This document shows, in pieces, positions 12,378 to 16,552 of a stretch of 16,552 nt of DNA. The first letter of the stretch is position 1, and each line of letters opens with the position of its first letter. Made by a program: the position numbers and the translations under genes. The stretch is from a bacterium (GTDB taxonomy: Bacteria > Patescibacteriota > Minisyncoccia > UBA6257 > 1-14-0-10-44-23), in NCBI GenBank assembly GCA_030699515.1, contig JAUYME010000070.1, positions 1 to 16,552 on the forward strand. Reading direction: 5' to 3'. The notes beneath the pieces are model-generated. The model was given only the letters and a program-made list of their open reading frames with translations. It was not told the DNA's origin and ran no database searches.

Positions 12378-12830
12378 TTATCTGGTAATTTGTTTCTTTC
12401 GCTTTTCAAAATCGCGCTTTTTTATGGCTTCTCGTTTATCCGCCTTCTTTCTTCTGCGCGCTAAAGCTATTTCAAGCTTTATTAAATCGTTCTTATTATA
12501 CAACGAAATTGGCACTATTGTCAATCCCTTGCTCTCCTGCTCCACCTGCAGCTTTTTTAGCTCCTTTCTGTTAAGGAGCAGTTCTCTTACCCTGTCTTCC
12601 TTATAATTTTCTGGGGCATTGTTTGGCTGATAGGGCTTAATAACTGCATTCAAAAGCTCTGCCTTTCCGTTTTTAACGTCCACAAATGCACCGTTTAAAG
12701 TTGCCCTGCCGTCTTTAACAGCCTTGGTTTCGTGGCCGGTTAAAATTATGCCTGCTTCGTATTTGTCTAAAAGTTCAAAATCAAAGCCCACCTTTCGGTT
12801 TTGCGCAAAGAATTTAGAATTTTTTTTCAT
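12378..12830 (-). CDS. smpB: SsrA-binding protein SmpB
   Basis: SmpB binds the tRNA-like part of tmRNA and brings it to ribosomes stalled on mRNAs without stop codons. It is cytoplasmic. The 150-residue protein has the family length and motifs: the start SKFFAQNRKVGFDFELLDKYEAGIILTGHETKAVKDGRATLNGAFV (OB-fold core), EYELLN-type continuation, the PYQPNN segment, RKLLL-like RELLLNRKELKKL, the GLTIVPISLY strand, and the basic C-terminal tail (ARRRKKADKREAIKKRDFEKRKK), which enters the mRNA channel. It begins 2 nt after the toxin stop and 54 nt before tmRNA, on the same strand, so it is probably made from the toxin-antitoxin transcript. No Shine-Dalgarno is seen. Confidence 0.97.
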   Translation of the reverse strand: MKKNSKFFAQNRKVGFDFELLDKYEAGIILTGHETKAVKDGRATLNGAFVDVKNGKAELLNAVIKPYQPNNAPENYKEDRVRELLLNRKELKKLQVEQESKGLTIVPISLYNKNDLIKLEIALARRRKKADKREAIKKRDFEKRKKQITR

Positions 12831-12832
12831 AA

Positions 12833-13075
12833 TTAGAGATTCTTGTAGGTGTTATCGGATCGCTTTTCAATAGAGATAATTTCTATGCCTGGCCCTGTTT
12901 CGATGAAAATAATTCTAAACTTTCCTTTTCGCACGCGATAAGCATTGCGCACTCCCTTTAACTGCCTAAGGTCTAGGTTTTGCCATCTTCTATTTAAAAC
13001 ATCATCTCGTGTGGATAGAAGCAGCTCCCTATCCTTAGGATTTAGTTTAGCGAGAAGCTTTTTTATCTTGTTCAT
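12833..13075 (-). CDS. RelE/ParE-family toxin
   Basis: An 80-residue toxin-like protein. The helical N-terminal half (KLLAKLNPKDRELLLST) is followed by the hallmark C-terminal strands LKGVRNAYRVRKGKFRIIFIE and IEIISIEKRSDNTYK, typical of RelE/ParE-fold toxins with the G-(x)-YR-x-R-x-G-x-(F/Y)-R-(I/V) pattern. RelE members cut mRNA in the ribosome; ParE members poison gyrase. The Arg pattern and ending (KRSDNTY) fit RelE slightly better, but I cannot decide from sequence. The ATG overlaps the antitoxin end by 29 nt and is one of the few with a clear Shine-Dalgarno (AAGGAG, 4 nt upstream), lying inside the antitoxin gene. It runs into smpB, an unusual partner. Confidence 0.8.
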   Translation of the reverse strand: MNKIKKLLAKLNPKDRELLLSTRDDVLNRRWQNLDLRQLKGVRNAYRVRKGKFRIIFIETGPGIEIISIEKRSDNTYKNL

Positions 13076-13310
13076 TTAGCTCCTTAAGTGCCTGGTAAAC
13101 TTTTTCTGCGGGTACGCCATTCTTGGATATTTCAGTAAAATCTATAACTGTTTCCCAATTTTCGTCATCATCCTCGTTTAGGGGCTTAATTTCAAAAACC
13201 GGCTTATTGCGTCTGAAAACCGTGAAAGACTCTCCTTTGTTTATTTTTTTAATATACTTTTCGGTATTTTCGCGCAGATCGCGAAGTCCGACAGTTTTTT
13301 TTGTAGCCAT
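13047..13310 (-). CDS. Phd/YefM-type antitoxin
   Basis: The 87-residue product begins TVGLRDLRENTEKYIKKINKGESFTVFRRNKPVFEIKPL, the Phd/YefM DNA-binding fold: helix with the 'LR(E)N' segment, then the 'G(E)S..V.R..KPV..I' strands. The acidic disordered second half (NEDDDENWETVIDFTEI...) is where such antitoxins wrap their toxin. It would neutralise the downstream RelE-like toxin and repress its own promoter. It is first in the antitoxin-toxin-smpB-tmRNA block. A palindrome and a TATAAT box directly upstream fit autoregulation. Confidence 0.82.
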   Translation of the reverse strand: MATKKTVGLRDLRENTEKYIKKINKGESFTVFRRNKPVFEIKPLNEDDDENWETVIDFTEISKNGVPAEKVYQALKELNEQDKKASR

Positions 13311-13331
13311 TAATTGTTGCGTTTAAACTAA

Positions 13332-13363
13332 ATTATAGTTAAAGATTATCTTAAGATAATCTT
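13332..13363 (-). promoter_or_regulatory. Promoter and probable operator of the toxin-antitoxin-smpB operon
   Basis: On the minus strand a consensus TATAAT (13337-13332) stands 21 nt before the antitoxin ATG. Four bases upstream lies a perfect 22-nt palindrome (13342-13363, AAGATTATCTT/AAGATAATCTT), in the spacer/-35 region, where a Phd/YefM antitoxin complex would be expected to bind. No good -35 is seen, and the palindrome occupies its place. It also lies upstream of the divergent infC promoter. Confidence 0.6.
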
Positions 13364-13376
13364 CCTGTCAAGAGCT

Positions 13377-13406
13377 TTGCATTATCCTGTATAGAGATGC
13401 TATATT
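13377..13406 (+). promoter_or_regulatory. Promoter of infC
   Basis: TTGCAT (13377-13382), an 18-nt spacer and TATATT (13401-13406) with the extended TGC in front. The expected RNA start (about 13413) lies just before ATG 13418 and after the upstream ATG 13397. Confidence 0.45.
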
Positions 13407-13417
13407 TCAAGAATCAA

Positions 13418-14005
13418 ATGAAAAAGGGTAAGAGAAAATTTTCGGTAAAGAATAAATATAAGGTAGTAGCTCGCAAGAACGAGGAAATTCGCGCTGTCCA
13501 GGTGCGTGTTAGCGCTGAAGAAGGCGAAAGTTTGGGCATTATGCTAACCGCTGAAGCCCTTAAATTAGCCAAGGATAGAGGCTTGGATTTGATTTTGATA
13601 TCTGAAAAGGCGGATCCGCCAGTGGCAAAGATAACGAGCTTTGATAAATACCGCTATCAGGAATCTAAAAAAATGAAAAAAGCTGATGTTTCCTCTAAGG
13701 CTAGTGTGAGCGAGCAAAAACGAGTTCAGATATCTGTTCGTGAGGCAGAGGGAGACTTAAAAACTAAAGCGAGTAGAGTGAATAAATTTTTAGAACAAGG
13801 CTCCAGAGTTGAAATCTTGGTGCGCTTACGGGGAAGAGAAAACCAAAATAAAGAATTTGCCCGCGAAAAGCTTGAGCAATTTTTGACCATAATTAATCCC
13901 GAGCATAAAGTTTTGTTTAAAAGCGCAGGTGGCTACGCCGGCAAGCATCCAGATGGAAGGCCAAAGGGAGTAACGATTAATGCGATAGTGACGCTGAAGA
14001 AGTAA
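13418..14005 (+). CDS. infC: Translation initiation factor IF-3
   Basis: IF-3 binds the 30S subunit, prevents 50S joining and checks start-codon pairing. The 195-residue product has the N-domain (NEEIRAVQVRVSAEEGESLGIMLTAEALKLAKDRGLDLILISEKADPPVAKI), with the family's 'R.N..I....VR', 'G..LG..' and 'PPV.KI' features, then a lysine-rich linker (about 90-110). The C-domain has the 'D...K...V..FL..G..V.....RGRE' segment and ends with the P(E/D)GRPKG region. I start at Met13418 because the promoter-like sequence and predicted RNA start lie between it and an in-frame ATG at 13397; the longer form (202 residues) remains possible. A terminator and a structured leader separate it from rpmI, so the classic infC-rpmI-rplT group appears to be split into two transcripts here. 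Confidence 0.94.
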   Translation: MKKGKRKFSVKNKYKVVARKNEEIRAVQVRVSAEEGESLGIMLTAEALKLAKDRGLDLILISEKADPPVAKITSFDKYRYQESKKMKKADVSSKASVSEQKRVQISVREAEGDLKTKASRVNKFLEQGSRVEILVRLRGRENQNKEFAREKLEQFLTIINPEHKVLFKSAGGYAGKHPDGRPKGVTINAIVTLKK

Positions 14006-14043
14006 AATTAGGCAAGAGGCACTGGGCAATAGGCAATAGTTTT

Positions 14044-14075
14044 AAAAAAATCCGCCTAAGAGCGGCTAGATTTTT
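14044..14075 (+). terminator. Intrinsic terminator after infC
   Basis: CCGC/GCGG (14052-14055 with 14062-14065) stacked on AAAAAT/ATTTTT (14046-14051 with 14070-14075) with a 4-nt bulge, ending in a T-run. It lies 38 nt behind infC. Confidence 0.6.
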
Positions 14076-14143
14076 GCACTGGGCTTGTCAAAAAAAGCTT
14101 TAATTGCTAGTATTTGCCTCACTTGCTTCTGATTGCTTTTAAA

Positions 14144-14300
14144 TAAGGAGTTGGCCCTACAGTTGATCCGGCTATTCCCTGCAAATTTTAACTAGCCCAT
14201 AGACTTTAGAAAATGACCGTACTCTTCGAGTATTGCTAATTTCCTAAAGGTCTATGTTCGCTCTAAAATTTTCAGGGAATAGTTCGGACACAACTCCTTA
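14144..14300 (+). promoter_or_regulatory. Long rod-like structured RNA leader of rpmI-rplT (candidate L20-type autoregulatory element)
   Basis: Four nested perfect or near-perfect helices form one rod: TAAGGAGTTG with CAACTCCTTA (14144-14153/14291-14300), CTATTCCCTG with CAGGGAATAG (14172-14181/14273-14282), AAATTTTA with TAAAATTT (14183-14190/14264-14271), and CATAGAC-TTTAG with CTAAA-G-GTCTATG (14198-14209/14244-14256). The cap is TACTC-TTC-GAGTA. Two internal loops remain (ACTAGCC opposite TTCGCTC, and a large asymmetric one between the first two helices). A weak AAAGCC/GGCTTT hairpin with four T follows (14305-14320), 17 nt before rpmI. Known L20 leaders imitate the L20 site in 23S rRNA and attenuate this operon; the position fits. 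A 6S-like RNA is an alternative from shape alone. A poor promoter (TTGCCT at 14114) lies upstream. Confidence 0.65.
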
Positions 14301-14336
14301 ATTCAAAGCCTGGGGCTTTTCAAATATTTTGAAGAA

Positions 14337-14546
14337 ATGGAGTCAACAGCTGGAAAAACAAGAAAGACATTCACGAAGCGTTTTCGCGTTACCAAAAACG
14401 GCAAAGTAATTCGGAGAAAAATGGGTAACAGCCATTTTCGCGCGAAGAAGTCTTCAGGCACAAAGCAGTCTCTAAGGAAAACTGTTACTTTGAATAGCTC
14501 TGATAGGCGCGCGATGCGGCAGGAAGGGGTCAGCTTACCCAAGTAA
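14337..14546 (+). CDS. rpmI: 50S ribosomal protein L35 (bL35)
   Basis: A 69-residue very basic protein. It shows the L35 pattern K(T)RK(T)..KRFRVTKNGKVIRRKMGNSHFRAKKSSGTKQSLRK, equivalent to the family's K..AAKRF..TG.GK..R...... H....K....KR.LR. L35 is a component of the large ribosomal subunit. It lies directly behind the structured leader and before rplT, the normal gene order. The start has no good Shine-Dalgarno (only GAAG 3 nt upstream). The N-terminus MESTAGKTRKTF differs from the usual MPKMKT(K/H) start, so the first residues are least sure. The stop codon lies in a 9-bp hairpin. Confidence 0.92.
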   Translation: MESTAGKTRKTFTKRFRVTKNGKVIRRKMGNSHFRAKKSSGTKQSLRKTVTLNSSDRRAMRQEGVSLPK

Positions 14547-14552
14547 GCTGAC
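14529..14552 (+). promoter_or_regulatory. Hairpin at the rpmI stop codon, before rplT
   Basis: GTCAGCTTA (14529-14537) pairs perfectly with TAAGCTGAC (14544-14552) around CCCAAG. The TAA in the right arm is the rpmI stop. AATTTTAAATTT follows, so it might act as a weak terminator/attenuator or RNase site setting the L35:L20 ratio. A 13-nt direct repeat AATTTTAAATTTC lies behind it at 14553-14565 and 14567-14579. Confidence 0.5.
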
Positions 14553-14590
14553 AATTTTAAATTTCTAATTTTAAATTTCAAAAATAAGAC

Positions 14591-14971
14591 ATGGCAAGAG
14601 TAAAAAGAGGAACAACATCGCTAAGGAAAAGAAAGAAGCTCTTAAAGATGACCAAGGGCTTTATGTGGGGAAGGAAAAGCAAAGAAAGGCTTGCAAGAGA
14701 GGCCTTGCTTCATGCTTTGCCTAACATGTACCGCTCCAGAAAGGAGAAAAAGCGAAACTTTAGAAAGCTTTGGCAGATAAAAATTGGCGCTGCGGCAAAA
14801 GAGAATGGAACAAGCTATTCTAGGCTAATAAATGATTTAAAGAAAAATAAGATTGGCTTGGATAGAAAAATACTTGCTGACCTAGCAGAACATCAACCGG
14901 ACATATTTAAGCAACTGGTAACGACTGTATTAGACACAAAGAAAGAGCAAATAAAAACAGAGAGTAAATAG
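14591..14971 (+). CDS. rplT: 50S ribosomal protein L20 (bL20)
   Basis: A 126-residue protein starting MARVKRGTTSLRKRKKLLKMTKGFMWGRKSKERLAREALLHAL..MYRSRKEKKRNFRKLWQIKI.AA, the full bL20 signature: a long basic N-terminal helix followed by the helical C-domain (NGTSYSRLINDLKKNKIGLDRKILADLAEHQPDIFKQLV). L20 is needed for early 50S assembly and in many bacteria represses its own operon, which fits the structured leader upstream of rpmI. Length is slightly above the usual about 118. The extra C-terminal residues (KKEQIKTESK) are encoded by the left arm of the terminator hairpin, so the gene's tail doubles as the terminator. Confidence 0.97.
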   Translation: MARVKRGTTSLRKRKKLLKMTKGFMWGRKSKERLAREALLHALPNMYRSRKEKKRNFRKLWQIKIGAAAKENGTSYSRLINDLKKNKIGLDRKILADLAEHQPDIFKQLVTTVLDTKKEQIKTESK

Positions 14972-14987
14972 CTCTCTGTTTTTATTT
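14949..14987. terminator. Bidirectional terminator built from the ends of rplT and the Nudix gene
   Basis: A perfect 16-bp stem (14949-14964 with 14972-14987) around TAAATAG. The loop holds the rplT stop; the right arm holds the stop of the convergent Nudix gene. T-runs are present on both strands. Confidence 0.9.
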
Positions 14988-15506
14988 ATTTTCGGAAGAT
15001 GAACTTTTTTGTTGTTGGTTACTAGGTTTCCTTCTTTGCCGGTTTAGGTAAGCGCTTGCCTTTTCAAGAATTTTTACGCTGTCTTTATGTTTAGACAGGA
15101 TTTTTTTGGCTTGAGAAAAGCGAAACCAGCCGTAACCTTGATGCTCTTTGCCAATCGTAATTCTTGGCTGATGAGTTTCTGCCAAATAAAGAATAACTAC
15201 TTTAAAGATCTTGTTGCCGCCGCGGTTGTAATGGAATTTTTCAAAGGCTTTAAAATTCCCAAGAAGTTTTAACTCCTTGGCTTTAAGCCCGGTTTCTTCT
15301 TGAACCTCTCGCAGTGCCGCTTGCCAGCTTCGTTCTTGTTGCTCAAGTTTTCCTTTTGGGAAATTCCAATAACCCCTGCCGTGATAGAGTATGAGAAATT
15401 TTGTCCCTTCTCTGGTCTTACGAAACACAATTATACCGGCAGAAACAACTTTTTCCTGCCTTTTTTGATCTTCCCCTTCCTTGGAAGGAGAATTATTTGC
15501 TTGCAT
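14982..15506 (-). CDS. Nudix hydrolase, Ap4A hydrolase-like
   Basis: Nudix enzymes hydrolyse nucleoside diphosphates linked to another moiety. The 174-residue product has a complete Nudix box at residues 52-74 (G52-x5-E58-x7-RE-x2-EE-x-GL), with R66-E67 and E70-E71 as metal site. It is preceded by SAGIIVFRK and by YWNFPKGKLE, the signature of bis(5'-nucleosyl)-tetraphosphatase-like members, so cleaning up dinucleoside polyphosphates made by aminoacyl-tRNA synthetases is the best guess (inference). The hydrophilic Gln/Ser-rich tail (about 155-174) is probably disordered. I start at Met15506 because a -10 box lies 7 nt upstream; a longer frame from 15569 would be encoded by intergenic tandem repeat. 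It is convergent with rplT. Confidence 0.9.
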   Translation of the reverse strand: MQANNSPSKEGEDQKRQEKVVSAGIIVFRKTREGTKFLILYHGRGYWNFPKGKLEQQERSWQAALREVQEETGLKAKELKLLGNFKAFEKFHYNRGGNKIFKVVILYLAETHQPRITIGKEHQGYGWFRFSQAKKILSKHKDSVKILEKASAYLNRQRRKPSNQQQKSSSSENK

Positions 15507-15513
15507 TGGAGCA

Positions 15514-15521
15514 ATAATAAC
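15514..15521 (-). promoter_or_regulatory. Extended -10 element of the Nudix gene (leaderless)
   Basis: On the minus strand TG-T-TATTAT, hexamer at 15519-15514, ending 7 nt before ATG 15506. This decides the start against the upstream in-frame ATG at 15569. Confidence 0.45.
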
Positions 15522-15530
15522 ACAGAGGAG

Positions 15531-15562
15531 AGGGTGTAGGACATAGGGTGCAGGGTATAGGA
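15531..15562. repeat. Degenerate short tandem repeat (GGGTGTAGGACATAGGGTGCAGGGTATAGG type)
   Basis: Repeats of a 7-9 nt phrase AGGGTGTAGG/ACATAGGGTG/CAGGGTATAGG, directly upstream of the Nudix gene. Behind it (about 15569-15585) is an inverted copy of the CAAAGGTTAAATG phrase seen at 439-466. Confidence 0.65.
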
Positions 15563-15611
15563 AGAACATTTAACCTTTGACCTTTTACAGGTGACCGGGG
15601 CTCAGACTCTT

Positions 15612-15740
15612 TGTCATTCTGAACCTGCGAAGAATCTGAGTTATGCTGTTGTTTGTCATCCTGAACTTGATTCAGGATCTAGATTCCGGGTCAAACCCGG
15701 AATGACAGAGAGGGCAGGTCATTCTGAGCTTGCTGAGCTT
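15612..15740. repeat. Cluster of three palindromic GTCAT(T/C)CTGA repeats
   Basis: Unit 1 (GTCATTCTGAACCTGCGAAGAATCTG, from 15613), unit 2 (15655-15705, GTCATCCTGA...GGAATGAC, with hairpins CCTGAA/TTCAGG and TTCCGGGT/ACCCGGAA) and unit 3 (GTCATTCTGAGCTTGCTGAGCTT, from 15718). It is the same family as the inner element at 2930-3020. Unit 3 runs into the Clp gene and supplies its stop codon. Confidence 0.75.
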
Positions 15741-16552
15741 AGAGAGTTAGGAGTTAGGACAAAGCTTTCGTCTTTGTAGCTGATTTCCCAGCTTTCTCCC
15801 CTGTTCATTTCTTGCCGAAGAATTTTTTCTGCCAATAAAGAGTTAATATTTTCAGAAATTGCTCTTTTAAGCGGACGCGCTCCATAAACTTCATCAAAGC
15901 CCAATTTAGTAATGGCTTGCAACGCGCTTTCCTTCACAAAAAGATCAATTCCCTTTTCATCTTTAATGCGTCTTAGAAGCTTATCAATATTGAGCTTGGC
16001 AATTGCCAGACTGTCCTGCCAAGACAATGTCTTAAAGACAATAACTTTTGAAAATCGGTTGATAAGTTCCGGCTTAAAGTAATCTGTTAATTTGCTTTTC
16101 AGCTCTTCGGTTAGAGCAAGCATCGTTCTTCCATTTTCCAGCTCTTCTTTAATTAGAGTAGAGTGAGCGTTGCTGGTGGCAATAATAATTGTGTTGGAAA
16201 AATCTACGGTTCGGCCGATGCTGTCGGTAAGGCGGCCATCATCTAGCACTTGAAGAAAGATATTAAGAAGATCTGGATGCGCTTTTTCAAATTCATCCAG
16301 AAGAATTAAACTGTAGGGCTCTTTTCTAATGCTTTCGGTGAGCGTACCAAGAATTCTTCCGTCAGCAGAGCCAATAAGTTTGGTAATAGCTTCGCTGCTT
16401 TGGTATTCACTCATATCAAAACGTTTCATATTGTCTTCTGAGCCAAAATGAATCCTTGAGAGAATTTTTGAAAGCTCGGTTTTCCCAACACCGGTTGGAC
16501 CAACAAAGAGAAAGCTGGCGATTGGCCCGGAGCTCCTTGAAAGTCCGCTTCT
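15719..16552 (-). CDS. ClpB/ClpC-type AAA+ ATPase, C-terminal part (gene runs off the window)
   Basis: Partial: the frame is open to the window edge, with 277 residues visible and the N-terminal part missing. Hsp100/Clp ATPases use ATP to unfold proteins, either to rescue aggregates (ClpB) or to feed ClpP (ClpA/ClpC). Visible are the end of the second ATPase module: SGPIASFLFVGPTGVGKT (Walker A), FDMSEYQ, SLILLDEFEKAHPDLLNIFLQVLDDGRLTD (Walker B), IIIATSNA (sensor 1), FKPELINRF (arginine-finger region) and VYGARPLKRAI (sensor 2), then the small C-terminal domain. The family member cannot be fixed without the N-terminal half. The last residues (LSSASSE) and the TGA stop are encoded by a dispersed repeat, so the C-terminus appears to have been rewritten by it. 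Confidence 0.9.
   Translation of the reverse strand, partial: RSGLSRSSGPIASFLFVGPTGVGKTELSKILSRIHFGSEDNMKRFDMSEYQSSEAITKLIGSADGRILGTLTESIRKEPYSLILLDEFEKAHPDLLNIFLQVLDDGRLTDSIGRTVDFSNTIIIATSNAHSTLIKEELENGRTMLALTEELKSKLTDYFKPELINRFSKVIVFKTLSWQDSLAIAKLNIDKLLRRIKDEKGIDLFVKESALQAITKLGFDEVYGARPLKRAISENINSLLAEKILRQEMNRGESWEISYKDESFVLTPNSLSSASSE

Noticed and set aside
15507..15569. Longer Nudix start at 15569
   Set aside because: The additional 21 residues are encoded by intergenic tandem repeat and run across the -10 box of the Nudix gene; the family starts close to the VSAGIIVF strand.
1..16552. CRISPR array, prophage or insertion sequence
   Set aside because: No regularly spaced repeats of 23-40 nt, no Cas, transposase, integrase or phage structural gene is seen. 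Repeats found are short tandem phrases and palindromic units.

Overview
The window looks like a piece of an AT-rich bacterial chromosome from the Candidate Phyla Radiation (Patescibacteria, most like Parcubacteria/Paceibacteria). This placement is inferred from three things: the small streamlined gene set, the family-level look of the proteins, and the intergenic DNA. That DNA is full of short phrase-like tandem repeats and 'GTCAT(C/T)CTGA...' palindromic repeats. No species can be named from the sequence alone. Standard stop codon use (TAA, TAG and TGA all act as stops) argues against a recoded lineage.

Layout. 1-2466: secG, a lone membrane-anchored family 5 solute-binding protein, and a small anchored acidic protein, all on +, closed by a bidirectional terminator. 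2468-3528: two small lysine-rich proteins on -, one a 48-residue KRK-repeat protein and one with a membrane segment, separated by an intergenic region holding a nested MITE-like repeat. 3660-4793: trpS and a 51-residue membrane protein on +, meeting a convergent ileS > endonuclease/exonuclease/phosphatase operon (9046-4790, -). The IleRS carries an apparently intact histidine-phosphatase domain inside its catalytic domain and a GXHH signature in place of HXGH. A structured RNA region with its own promoter separates ileS from argS (11008-9308, -). A DMT/EamA transporter (11085-11963, +) ends in a terminator shared with tmRNA.

13310-12001 (-) is a ribosome-rescue block: Phd/YefM-like antitoxin, RelE-like toxin, smpB and ssrA (tmRNA), all in one direction. 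A perfect 17-bp hairpin overlaps the tmRNA 5' end. Divergent from it lies the translation cluster infC, a 157-nt rod-like structured leader, rpmI and rplT (13418-14971, +). It converges on a Nudix hydrolase (-) over a terminator made from the ends of both genes. The window ends inside the C-terminal AAA+ module of a ClpB/ClpC-type ATPase (-), whose last codons and stop lie in a dispersed repeat.

The contents are mostly translation: three aminoacyl-tRNA synthetases, IF3, L35, L20, SmpB and tmRNA, plus secretion and protein quality control. Promoter-like -10 boxes lie 6-8 nt before several start codons, and clear Shine-Dalgarno sites are scarce. This suggests leaderless mRNAs are common here. 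The most unusual items are the IleRS-histidine phosphatase fusion, the two structured RNA regions upstream of ileS and rpmI, the toxin-antitoxin/smpB/tmRNA operon and the small KRK-repeat protein.
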